A stretch of 57,288 bases of DNA from CAYJBH01 sp964370765. Its GTDB lineage: Bacteria; Bacillota; Clostridia; Oscillospirales; Ruminococcaceae. Every line of letters begins with the position of its first letter. Within the stretch, counting starts at the first letter, position 1. This document shows, piece by piece, positions 41,127 through 49,993 of this stretch. A program made the translations under genes and the position numbers. The notes below the pieces were generated by a model. It saw nothing but the letters and a program-made list of their open reading frames with translations. It had not been told where the DNA came from and ran no database searches. The DNA lies in NCBI GenBank assembly GCA_964370765.1, contig CAYJKW010000007.1, forward strand, positions 1 to 57,288, in the 5' to 3' direction.

Positions 41127-41236
41127 TATTAAACGCTAAAAAGATCGGGATACATATTGCATTAAATATTGCAACGATAACCTTGTAAAGCAGGGTAGGA
41201 ATGAAAATGTATGCAGATGATTAATAGCTAGGCTTG

Positions 41237-41242
41237 TATAAT
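41237..41242 (+). promoter_or_regulatory. Possible -10 element before the second ATPase gene
   Basis: TATAAT in the 173-bp gap after the long operon. No good -35 was found 16-18 bp upstream. A start near 41249 would give the AAA+ gene a 50-nt leader. Confidence 0.35.
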
Positions 41243-41255
41243 ACAGGTAGGAGCA

Positions 41256-41303
41256 ATGAATATCCGTAACCTTGCTTTTGGAAAGGAAGTAGTTTTATTT
41301 TGA
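41256..41303 (+). CDS. Possible 15-residue leader peptide coupled to the ATPase gene
   Basis: ATG behind GGTAGGAG (41246-41253) opens a 15-codon frame (M-N-I-R-N-L-A-F-G-K-E-V-V-L-F) whose TGA overlaps the TTG start of the AAA+ gene at 41300. The ribosome binding site of the ATPase (GGAAAGGAAG, 41279-41288) lies inside it, so translation of the peptide could control the ATPase. An even shorter frame (41201-41224, seven codons) precedes it. Confidence 0.4.
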   Translation: MNIRNLAFGKEVVLF

Positions 41304-43369
41304 GTAACGATAAAAATGAGATTTCTACAACTTTTAATATTGCATTGCAGGATTATTGGGATGATAAGTTAAGATATGTCGATCTGCTGATTTCCTACCT
41401 AACACAGGCAGATGAATCACAGGATGAAAAATACATAGCTGAGATTAACTGTTGTGTTGATGAATTTAATAAGAATATCAATATTAAATATGGTAACGTT
41501 GCGGTAGTTGAGGATATCTGTAAAGTATTCTCGCTGAATCGCTTTGAAGAGCTTTGCCTATTACTATCTTTAGCTGTATATTTTGACAAGAAATATGATA
41601 AAATTTTTGATATGCTTGCTGGATATTCCGGTAAGGGCACAGTATGTATCGGAACAGTTGTAAGGCTGTATGGTTTGTTATTCGATGTCGAGGACTTTGA
41701 ATCGATGATAGAGGTTTTTACCGAAAGTAAAAACTTTTCGTTACTGTACGATGTACAGGTTGGGGTATGTGGTCCACGGTATCCACTAATTCCCAATAAA
41801 GCTATTGTTGCATACGCAATGGGTCGTAAAGGGTTGGGCGAAAGCCTAGAGGGGATTTGCGCTTTACACCCTAATACCATAATACCCGACAAGCCTTTGT
41901 TTGGAGAGAAAGAGATAGCTATAATAAAAAGCCTAACGCAAAAAGCTATGGATAGCTATGATAATGATATCTCGCATGGATTAGTCGTAAGGGGTAGGTG
42001 GGGGTCAGGTAGATTTTTTGTAATCTGCAATGCCCTACAATCATACAAAATTCCAATAATGGAAATTAATGTAAAAAAACTATTAGAAAGCGAAAACCTT
42101 AATAGGAAACTTTTAAGCATAAAAAGGGAAACGATGCTTAAAGGCTGTTTAATCTGCCTGCGAGAGTTTGATTATCATGCATACAAAGATGAGCAAAATG
42201 CGGCGTATACTATTTTAGATTATATTGCAGAGTTTTTTACCCTGTTTTTTATCACCGCATCACCGGACTCTGATATTTATTCGTATAATGGGAAGGCAAT
42301 TTTAACGTTTGTAGATGCACAGGAGCCTAATTTCGATAATACGCTGGATTTGTTTGCAAAGTACTACGATAAAAGTTGTGTTGACAATGAGCTTGACTAC
42401 CACTCTCTTGCTGCAAGATTTAGGATTACACCGGGCGAGGTGAAAAAGTCTGTGGAGTACGCAAAATATTTTGCATGCAAAGAGGGTAGTGATAAGGTTT
42501 TAGATAGGCATGTGTTATACTCAATATCTCAACTTCGTAGATGCCAGCTTTACGAGCTGGGTGATTTTATTCCCTGTATGTATCAGTTAGATGATCTTGT
42601 TACAAGCGAAAAAAATAAGACATTAATGCAGTATGCAATAAACCATGTCAAATACCGTAATATAGTTATGGACAAATGGGGGATGTATAAAAAAAGCAGT
42701 TATGGCAACAATGTCTGCGTAATGCTATATGGTGCACCGGGTACCGGAAAAACAATGGCGGCGCAGATTATAGCAAACGAGGTTGGGATGGAGCTGTTTA
42801 GGGTAGACAGTAGCCAGTTAACAAGTAAATATATTGGAGAGACCTCAAAAAACATTCGTGCTGTTTTCGATGGGGCCAAAGGCAGCAACATTATATTGTT
42901 TTTTGATGAAGCCGATTCAATGTTTGCAAAAAGGACAAAGGACACAAACAACTCAAACGATCGATATGCAAACAGCGATACCTCCTTTTTACTACAAAAA
43001 ATTGAGGATTATGATGGTATGGTTATACTATCTACAAATCTACTGCAAAATATCGATGATGCTTTTCGGCGCCGCATGACATATATGATAAACCTAGTCA
43101 AGCCGGACAAGAAACTTAAAGAGATGTTGTGGAGATCGGTCTTATCCCCTAATATTCCTTGTGACGAAATCAACTTTGACTTTTTATCCGAATTTGATCT
43201 TGTAGGAAGTGATATAAAATCAATATTAATATCGGCAAGCTATATGGCTGCGGCAAACAAAAATAATCTATGCATGGAGTATATAATAAAAGCTCTTATG
43301 GAGCATATGCATAAAAATGGAAAACCTTTGTTAAAAAAAGATTTAAAGCAGTATTCTAACTTTGCGTAA
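41300..43369 (+). CDS. AAA+ ATPase with degenerate first P-loop (paralogue 2)
   Basis: 689 residues, TTG start behind GGAAAGGAAG. A winged-helix-like N-terminal part (F-E-E-L-C-L-L-L-S-L-A-V-Y-F-D-K-K-Y-D-K-I-F) is typical of this ATPase group. The first P-loop is degenerate: G-R-W-G-S-G-R (232-238) has Arg for the catalytic Lys. The second AAA+ module is complete: Walker A G-A-P-G-T-G-K-T (478-485), Walker B Asp536-Glu537, sensor A/S-T-N and an F-R-R-R finger. It is convergent with paralogue 3, whose second half is almost the same protein. A role in assembling or loading the machine is inferred from family and context. Confidence 0.85.
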   Translation: MSNDKNEISTTFNIALQDYWDDKLRYVDLLISYLTQADESQDEKYIAEINCCVDEFNKNINIKYGNVAVVEDICKVFSLNRFEELCLLLSLAVYFDKKYDKIFDMLAGYSGKGTVCIGTVVRLYGLLFDVEDFESMIEVFTESKNFSLLYDVQVGVCGPRYPLIPNKAIVAYAMGRKGLGESLEGICALHPNTIIPDKPLFGEKEIAIIKSLTQKAMDSYDNDISHGLVVRGRWGSGRFFVICNALQSYKIPIMEINVKKLLESENLNRKLLSIKRETMLKGCLICLREFDYHAYKDEQNAAYTILDYIAEFFTLFFITASPDSDIYSYNGKAILTFVDAQEPNFDNTLDLFAKYYDKSCVDNELDYHSLAARFRITPGEVKKSVEYAKYFACKEGSDKVLDRHVLYSISQLRRCQLYELGDFIPCMYQLDDLVTSEKNKTLMQYAINHVKYRNIVMDKWGMYKKSSYGNNVCVMLYGAPGTGKTMAAQIIANEVGMELFRVDSSQLTSKYIGETSKNIRAVFDGAKGSNIILFFDEADSMFAKRTKDTNNSNDRYANSDTSFLLQKIEDYDGMVILSTNLLQNIDDAFRRRMTYMINLVKPDKKLKEMLWRSVLSPNIPCDEINFDFLSEFDLVGSDIKSILISASYMAAANKNNLCMEYIIKALMEHMHKNGKPLLKKDLKQYSNFA

Positions 43370-43398
43370 CAGTAATAAAGATAATATTATTAAAAATA

Positions 43399-43436
43399 AA
43401 TTCTGCAGTTACAGATTTGCTGTTAACTGCAGAATT
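43399..43436. terminator. Bidirectional terminator between convergent ATPase genes
   Basis: AATTCTGCAGTTACAG (43399-43414) pairs with CTG-T-TAACTGCAGAATT (43420-43436), with one bulged base and loop ATTTG. T-rich sequence follows on both strands. Confidence 0.8.
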
Positions 43437-43449
43437 GTTTTATGTTAAG

Positions 43450-45642
43450 CTATACGATTAAGTTGAAAAGTTCGCGGTATTGTTTTAGATCCTCGGCAAT
43501 AAGTGGGGTACCCTTCTTTTGCATATAACGCCCTAAAGATTTTATCATATGTAACATCGAAACATCGCATCCCTCAGCAACTGCCATGTAACATGCTGAT
43601 ATTAATATTGATTTTATATCACTTCCTACAAGTTCAAAGGAGGATAGAAAATCATAGTCAATATCATCGTGTGGCATTTCCTCGGTAATAAGTTGCAACC
43701 ATAGCTCTTTTCTTAACCTTTGATCAGGGCGTGCAAAGTTTACCATATAGGTAATACGGCGACGAAAAGCCTCGTCGATGTTTTGTAAAAGGTTAGTGGA
43801 TAGCAACACCATACCATCATAATCCTCGATTTTTTGTAGTAAAAAGGAGGTGTCGCTGTTTGCATAACGATCGTTTGCATCGTTTGATTGGTTGGTGCGC
43901 TTTGCAAATATTGAGTCCGCCTCATCAAAAAAAAGAATTAAATTGCTGCCCTTTGCACCATCGAAAACAGCACGGATATTTTTTGCTGTCTCACCAATAT
44001 ATTTGCTTGTTAGCTGGCTACTGTCTACCCTAAACAGCTCCATCCCAAGTTCGTTTGCAATCACCTGTGCTGCCATGGTCTTGCCGGTACCGGGGGAACC
44101 GTAAAATAAAACCGTAATGTTATTGCCGTACCTGCTTTTTTTGCGTAGCCCCCATTTGTCCATAATCACATTTCGGTACTTTAGATGATTAACCGCCTGC
44201 TTCATTATATCTATGTTTATTGGGGTTGTAACTATGTCATCGAATGTATAGTGGCAGGTGATAAAATCGCCCAACGTTCCAAGTTCGCGCTTTCTAAGTT
44301 TTGAGATTCCCGAAAGAATATGTTGTGATTTAATTACATTATCGCCGTCGCTTAATGCTATCAGCTGGGAGTACTCTAGTACACGCTTAACGTCACCCGG
44401 TGTAAGAATAAAGCGAGCTGCAAAAAACTCCTCGTCCACATCGTCGGCAATGGTATAATTTGTAAATGCCTTTTGTAATATCATTGCGGTATTATTGTAA
44501 CTGGGATCAACGATCTCCACGGTGGAGATAAGCAGTTTTGCTGTGTAGTTAGCGATAGCCGAGTCAGCCGTAGCTGTAATGAAAAGTAGTGGGGAAAAAT
44601 CAGACACAAAGTCTATAACATGTTCTATTGCCACACGTTTTATATCGGTGGTGTTGTAGTTGCAGTTTCTTAAGCATATTACAGGATGACGTAAAATATA
44701 TTCCCTTTTAAGGCAGAGTAACCGCTCGTTAAGATTGCCGGTATCAATAAATTTATTAACATCAATCTCTAAAACTGTTAAGCTCAATTTTGTAGTGGAG
44801 TGTAGGATCGAAAACATTCGTCCGGATCCCGATTTTCCCTGTAACAATATACCACGTGGGCGATGGAATTCCTGATCCTTCAGGATTTTCTGCGTTAAAT
44901 TAACCACATTTTCAATTACATCATTCCCGTAAAGGGGCGGTTCAAGCTGGGTTGCTTTTTGCATATTATCAGGAAGATGGTAGCAACAGCTGTTAACAAT
45001 CTTGTTATCGATGGTAACATACCCCATTGCCTCGCCTATAATGTTTTTATTGGGAATTAACGGAGATGCAAGTCCGCAAAAACCGTCCTGCAGATCAAAC
45101 AAAAGTGAGAATTTATCATCCTCGATAAAAAACTTTGCAAGTTCTTGCGTGTTATCTGCACCGTACATTAAGTGGTATATGGCTGCAACACTGCCCAGGG
45201 ACGGTGCTCCAACCCCTTTATAATCCCCCATAACATCAAATATTTTTTCGTATTTTCTATCAAAGTAGGGGCATAATGCCAAAAGTAATGCAAGCCTTCC
45301 AAAATTTGTTAGCTCGAAAGAAGAGGCAATGTGATGATACGGAGTTATAGAACGATCGCTTGTAATTGCAGCCTGAGTATCGATCTTGCGATTATATTTA
45401 AGTAGCTTTGATTGCCAAAGTAGAGTGCTGATGCCATCGTCTTGTGGTTTTTCAGTAGTTAATATCGGCTGAATAAGCTCCGGCGTGATGGGTAGGCCAA
45501 AGTGTCGTGAAAAAGGTTTAGTGCTTTGTTCATCTAACAGAAGCCTTGTCAACAAAATGTCGACAAGGTTCATAAGATCACTTTGATATTTATCAATGCT
45601 TGTATATGGTACGGGCGTGATTATTCGTGGAATTCGATTCAC
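43450..45642 (-). CDS. AAA+ ATPase with degenerate first P-loop (paralogue 3)
   Basis: 730 residues, GTG start with AAGG about eight bases upstream. Same layout as paralogue 2: winged-helix-like N-terminus with L-A-L-L-L-A-L-C-P-Y-F-D-R-K-Y-E-K-I-F; a degenerate first P-loop G-K-S-G-S-G-R-M (269-276) with Arg for Lys; an intact second Walker A G-S-P-G-T-G-K-T (515-522) and Walker B Asp573-Glu574; and an arginine-finger run F-R-R-R. The C-terminal modules of the two paralogues are far more alike than their N-terminal halves, suggesting partner-specific N-termini. It lies 27 bp behind the 1339-residue effector-like gene, and a leftward operon with it is likely. Confidence 0.85.
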   Translation of the reverse strand: MNRIPRIITPVPYTSIDKYQSDLMNLVDILLTRLLLDEQSTKPFSRHFGLPITPELIQPILTTEKPQDDGISTLLWQSKLLKYNRKIDTQAAITSDRSITPYHHIASSFELTNFGRLALLLALCPYFDRKYEKIFDVMGDYKGVGAPSLGSVAAIYHLMYGADNTQELAKFFIEDDKFSLLFDLQDGFCGLASPLIPNKNIIGEAMGYVTIDNKIVNSCCYHLPDNMQKATQLEPPLYGNDVIENVVNLTQKILKDQEFHRPRGILLQGKSGSGRMFSILHSTTKLSLTVLEIDVNKFIDTGNLNERLLCLKREYILRHPVICLRNCNYNTTDIKRVAIEHVIDFVSDFSPLLFITATADSAIANYTAKLLISTVEIVDPSYNNTAMILQKAFTNYTIADDVDEEFFAARFILTPGDVKRVLEYSQLIALSDGDNVIKSQHILSGISKLRKRELGTLGDFITCHYTFDDIVTTPINIDIMKQAVNHLKYRNVIMDKWGLRKKSRYGNNITVLFYGSPGTGKTMAAQVIANELGMELFRVDSSQLTSKYIGETAKNIRAVFDGAKGSNLILFFDEADSIFAKRTNQSNDANDRYANSDTSFLLQKIEDYDGMVLLSTNLLQNIDEAFRRRITYMVNFARPDQRLRKELWLQLITEEMPHDDIDYDFLSSFELVGSDIKSILISACYMAVAEGCDVSMLHMIKSLGRYMQKKGTPLIAEDLKQYRELFNLIV

Positions 45643-45669
45643 TGTTATTACCTTTATTGTTTATATGGT

Positions 45670-48600
45670 TTAACCTTGGGTTAAATTGTTCTTTACAGCA
45701 TCCTTGAACGCGGTTCCTAGGCGATGATGTTCTGCATATACGATAATTGTTTCCATGCGACCTGCTAAACCTTTGGCTACCGAAGTTTCGCGTGCTACAT
45801 CATTGCATACTGAAAATACCAATAACATGTATACAAAAGAAACGGTATCAAAAATATTTCCTAATAGTCCATCATAGTCGGTGCATTCGGCCAGTTTTAG
45901 GTCTCCTAAATTAAAGGCGGTAGATGCTCTAACAATAAGCTCAATCGCACGCTCATCACTAATGCTATCAGTGTCATATCCAAATGTAGCAGCCAAAACA
46001 GGCTCTAATTCCGCAATCATTTCAGTTATTTCAGTTCCATTAACAGCTGGAATAAAATCGCCCGGAACAAACCCCAGAATCTTAGCGGCATTTAAATATT
46101 GGCTCAAAACAGGATCGGCATCAGCACCTGTGGCTTTATCAGCAACTGCCTCTTCTACAACACTATCACTGTCAGCCCCACTACCATAAACCTCGTCATC
46201 GGGGCTGTAATTGTTCTCAGCTACCATCTTGTAGACAGTGTTGACGCACCTACTAAACTCATCAGATTTTAGGTATCCGTCAAGTACTTTTTGTAAAGAG
46301 TCAAATGATGTGAAATCATCCATATCTGCTGTGCCGGCATCTAAAGCCAAGGTAGCCATAAGGAACAAGCAAAAACTATATGATAGGCTTAGGTGCATAT
46401 TGGTTGCAGTATCTAAGATATACGAGCTTGTTAAGTGCACCGGCTTAACCGTTATACCAAATGTTGTACAAGCCATGTTAACAGCATCGGTAATGGCGTC
46501 ATCATCCATCATATTATCAAGTGAAAAGAGAGGATTTAATCTTGTTTTTAGTTGGGCATATATATCCTGCATATCTAAAAGAGACATAGGAGCGGGGTAA
46601 GGTTCATCGCCAAGATCATAGCTGATGGCGATATTAAGTAGGGTGTTAGCACGTGCGCTATCTGTTGCTGTTTTTTTCTCTTTTACAGCAGCAACCCTTG
46701 CGGTAACGGCGTCTGCTGCTGCCGCTGCTGCCGCGGCTTCCTCTGCCGCTCTTGCAGCCGCAATATCCCCCGGGGTTTTAGGGGCGTCATAACCATCAGG
46801 ATGGCTAAGTAGATCGGTATTACCGGCATCATATAATGGGCATAATCTATGAAATGCATACCACAATTGGGAGGTGAAGGTAGCCGCAGATTTAAGACGA
46901 TGCAACTCGGCAACAATGGAAGCATATTCATCGCATTTTAAATCTTCTGCCTTAAACCCTCTAAGTTCGGCTGTTGCACTTAAAGATTTTGCTAGTAACA
47001 CTAAAAGCTTGTCGGCACCATATGCCTTCATTTTATCTATATGACTATTTTCGTAAAAACACTGTAAGAAGGAGGTTATAGAACCCATTTTTTCATCGGC
47101 TGTGGTAGCCTTATCCAGTTTTAAGCCAATAAATAGTTTGCCGTAAAAATCGCCATACCTTGCAGCGTCCTGTGTAAATTTTTCTCCAAAGCGATTATTT
47201 ATGCTAAAAAGCCTTGTTAACTCGGCTCCAACTCTGCCAACCATATCAGGCTTGTCTAGCAGGTGCAACTGAAAAACGATTTTGCAGGTGCGCAGATCTT
47301 TGCAGGTGTTTAATGCGATAATAACAGCTGGCGAGACAGTGTCTGCAATTGCCTTTGAAATATCTCTCATTATGGCAACAATATAATCCTTGTCTTCTTG
47401 CATTTTTGTTCGCAGAATGCTTAAATCAATTCCGGCATAAAGTGAAGAGAGCATTTCAGATAAATTAGATTGAACGGTAGCATTCTTGCTATCTATTTTT
47501 TCATCTCCACCTGTAATTAATATTTTTATCTTAGAAAAAACTTGTTTCTCTTTGTCCGACCAGCTAGTCTGTGATTGGGGGTCGGTATCATAATCTCCGG
47601 TAAGTTCATTTCTATATACGTCTTCCTTTGAAAGTAAGGCTAAAATTTCACTTTTTGCAACCTTATCATTACGGTTTGCAAGCGCACTAGAGATTCCATC
47701 GTGAAGAACTTTAGCGCCGGGCACACTATCCTTCAAGCCTTCGGAAACCTTATGTAACACGGATAGATAAGCTTCATCGTTACCCATCTCGGCAGTGTAT
47801 ACCCTGTATGAGCGCAGAGCGTTCCTCAATCGGGTGTTTAGGGTTGAATCACCGGTGTATTTTAAAACTATATCACCGGCTATTCTCTCATACGCACCGT
47901 CAACTATAGCATTAAAATCATCACGGCTCATCAAATAATCCGGTTGTGAATAATTACAGAAGCTATCAACTAATTCATAAAGCCCCATGTATAGTGATGA
48001 GTGAACCCTTGTTGATCTATCGCTATATCTTTGTATAATAGTGTCAGCATCATCACTGATTTCTGTTTCTATAGTGGCAGCCCGTTCGGAATATTTTCCT
48101 TCGTTTTTAACGAGGTCGAATGGAGTATCCATCTTGGTACGGGTGCCGGCTAAGCCCATGCCGGTACTAGTAGAATTATATTTAACGCCTGCCGCCTTAG
48201 CAGCCTCTACAGCAAAAGCGGTACAGTTGTATCCCATTAGATTAAAGCTTCTACCCGATGAGATAACTGACCTAACAAAACCTACAGCACTAAGTTCCTG
48301 TTGTGCCGAAATCTCCTTTTCACCAAGTCCGACTACATCACCGGTAGTGCCTTGCATGGTGGTTTGATCAGGGTTTGAAACTAGGGCAGTGCTAGCCATG
48401 GTGTCGCTGCCGATTCCACCAACAACGCCAAAGCTGTATTGCCCAACCAATTTATCTTTATATCTTTGACGTAATCTGAAATAGGCATGGCCGGCCGCAC
48501 CGGCAGTAGAGTAGTTGCCTTGGGCGTCATAACTTGTCATTTTTTGGTCGGCGATATAGGATAACAAGACAGGATCTGTATCCTCGTTAAAGCCTTTTTG

Positions 48601-49689
48601 TTTTTTGCGTCTATCACGCAATTCTTTATAGGCTTTTCCACTCTTGATTTGTTCTAAGAACTTTGCACCGAAAATCTGCTTTTTACGGGCAGCGAAGTCG
48701 GCATCGCTTTCGCCATCTTTACGCTTTATCTTATTCCAAGGAAGCTGAATGCGTTTAGATTTAGTGATTGCACGATAAGATTCGGTTGGAAGAATAGTTA
48801 TAACCTCGATAAAGTGCGATAGCTTTTCGGGGGTATAACTTGCAGCATCAGGAGCGTCGGTACGTTCTTGGTCAATAAGGTCGGAAAAATCGTGGTAAGG
48901 TTCACCCATAGCTATCTCGGGATCCATATTAAACGACCTAATTGCGCCGGTTTTTCCACGGTAAAGAGACTCGGTGTTAGCCTCAGGGTTTAGATCGGTT
49001 AGGTCTAGGCTTTCGGTACCATCTCGATGTTTTACCTTGCCGGTGCGAAAGTTCCTTGCTTTGCGATCAACATCAGAAGCATCTATTCTAAATGCCATGT
49101 CATCAACCTGTGACAACATTGCACGTTGGAGCTTTTTAGCATCTCGCTGCTGTTCGGTGTCGGTGGCGGCATCTGTTGAATCCCCCGCCATTGATCCAAA
49201 TGGATTAAAGGTATCAAAATTGGCGCTTGCAAGATCCTCGTCCTTGTAGTATTCTTGGCCGACAGAGGCATCGAATGTGTCCTTGTGCCCGGCACGTCCA
49301 CCCTGTGGGCCGCGATTAAATAGCCAGGAAAACAGACCCTTTGCGGTATATTTCTTAAGGTTTAGCGGATCAGATATATCTACTCCGCCTTCATGGCCTT
49401 CGGCGCTTGAAGAACGGCCTAACTGATATTGATCGTATGCAGCCCTAGCGGCAATACGCTCAGCCTCGGTTAGCCCCTCGTCGTTATACTGTGATGCCAA
49501 CTGCAATAGTTCACGATCGGTTTCATGTTGCTGGCGTAGCTGCGCCATGCGCTCCGGGCTAGCCACCTTCTTTTTGCGTTTAAATAATTTAAATCTATAT
49601 TTTTGCTTTGGGTCAATCATTTTAGCACGTTGTTCTCTCGAACTGGCAGTTTGTTCAGCGTTGTGAAAAACATTCTCATGACCTGGCAT
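45670..49689 (-). CDS. Large effector-like protein with candidate permuted papain-like peptidase/amidase site
   Basis: 1339 residues, ATG with AAAGGA eight bases upstream; no signal peptide. The first 110 residues are charged and disordered (F-K-L-F-K-R-K-K-K near 33). At 400-406 the sequence G-H-A-Y-F-R-L, followed by Y-S-F-G-V-V-G-G, and at 487-494 Y-N-C-T-A-F-A-V form the spaced His (401) and Cys (489) of permuted NlpC/P60- or LRAT-like hydrolases, which cleave peptidoglycan peptides, proteins or lipids. An Ala-rich helix spans about 978-1003. Two related helical domains close the protein (about 1014-1160 and 1195-1330). Size, lack of export signal, disordered N-terminus and operon with an AAA+ ATPase fit a cargo loaded into the tube; delivery is inferred. 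Confidence 0.7.
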   Translation of the reverse strand: MPGHENVFHNAEQTASSREQRAKMIDPKQKYRFKLFKRKKKVASPERMAQLRQQHETDRELLQLASQYNDEGLTEAERIAARAAYDQYQLGRSSSAEGHEGGVDISDPLNLKKYTAKGLFSWLFNRGPQGGRAGHKDTFDASVGQEYYKDEDLASANFDTFNPFGSMAGDSTDAATDTEQQRDAKKLQRAMLSQVDDMAFRIDASDVDRKARNFRTGKVKHRDGTESLDLTDLNPEANTESLYRGKTGAIRSFNMDPEIAMGEPYHDFSDLIDQERTDAPDAASYTPEKLSHFIEVITILPTESYRAITKSKRIQLPWNKIKRKDGESDADFAARKKQIFGAKFLEQIKSGKAYKELRDRRKKQKGFNEDTDPVLLSYIADQKMTSYDAQGNYSTAGAAGHAYFRLRQRYKDKLVGQYSFGVVGGIGSDTMASTALVSNPDQTTMQGTTGDVVGLGEKEISAQQELSAVGFVRSVISSGRSFNLMGYNCTAFAVEAAKAAGVKYNSTSTGMGLAGTRTKMDTPFDLVKNEGKYSERAATIETEISDDADTIIQRYSDRSTRVHSSLYMGLYELVDSFCNYSQPDYLMSRDDFNAIVDGAYERIAGDIVLKYTGDSTLNTRLRNALRSYRVYTAEMGNDEAYLSVLHKVSEGLKDSVPGAKVLHDGISSALANRNDKVAKSEILALLSKEDVYRNELTGDYDTDPQSQTSWSDKEKQVFSKIKILITGGDEKIDSKNATVQSNLSEMLSSLYAGIDLSILRTKMQEDKDYIVAIMRDISKAIADTVSPAVIIALNTCKDLRTCKIVFQLHLLDKPDMVGRVGAELTRLFSINNRFGEKFTQDAARYGDFYGKLFIGLKLDKATTADEKMGSITSFLQCFYENSHIDKMKAYGADKLLVLLAKSLSATAELRGFKAEDLKCDEYASIVAELHRLKSAATFTSQLWYAFHRLCPLYDAGNTDLLSHPDGYDAPKTPGDIAAARAAEEAAAAAAAADAVTARVAAVKEKKTATDSARANTLLNIAISYDLGDEPYPAPMSLLDMQDIYAQLKTRLNPLFSLDNMMDDDAITDAVNMACTTFGITVKPVHLTSSYILDTATNMHLSLSYSFCLFLMATLALDAGTADMDDFTSFDSLQKVLDGYLKSDEFSRCVNTVYKMVAENNYSPDDEVYGSGADSDSVVEEAVADKATGADADPVLSQYLNAAKILGFVPGDFIPAVNGTEITEMIAELEPVLAATFGYDTDSISDERAIELIVRASTAFNLGDLKLAECTDYDGLLGNIFDTVSFVYMLLVFSVCNDVARETSVAKGLAGRMETIIVYAEHHRLGTAFKDAVKNNLTQG

Positions 49690-49724
49690 AATATAATCCT
49701 TTACAACTGGTATTGGTTAGAGTA

Positions 49725-49753
49725 ATTATAACATAATATTTCGAGTGTTTCAA
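49725..49753 (-). promoter_or_regulatory. Promoter of the effector-ATPase operon
   Basis: On the minus strand, TTGAAA (49753-49748) and TATAAT (49730-49725) are exactly 17 bp apart, a strong housekeeping promoter. The leader would be about 29 nt. No CTRTACT dyad was seen here, so control differs from the main operon. Confidence 0.7.
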
Positions 49754-49923
49754 GTTATTTTGTGCTATTTTATCAAGAGAGTGCCATGGCAAAATAGTTG
49801 CTGTAGACTGCTTTTTAGCATGACAGCAAAGCATTCGATACATTTTTGCTTTTGGTGTGAGTGTTCGCTTCAACTATGCAATCAGCAACAGGTGTTAATT
49901 AAAACAAAAAACAAGACTTTTGT

Positions 49924-49962
49924 TTGACAAAGTTTGTGTCTTATGTTAGATTTAATTATAAT
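49924..49962 (+). promoter_or_regulatory. Promoter(s) of the broken dehydrogenase gene
   Basis: Two overlapping candidates: TTGACA (49924-49929) with TAGATT (49947-49952), and TTGTGT (49934-49939) with TATAAT (49957-49962), each with a 17-bp spacer. AAAGGGGTG follows before the ATG at 49994. The rest of the 304-bp gap 49690-49993 holds only these and the leftward promoter. Confidence 0.55.
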
Positions 49963-49993
49963 ACCCACAATGAAATGATTAAAGGGGTGCACT

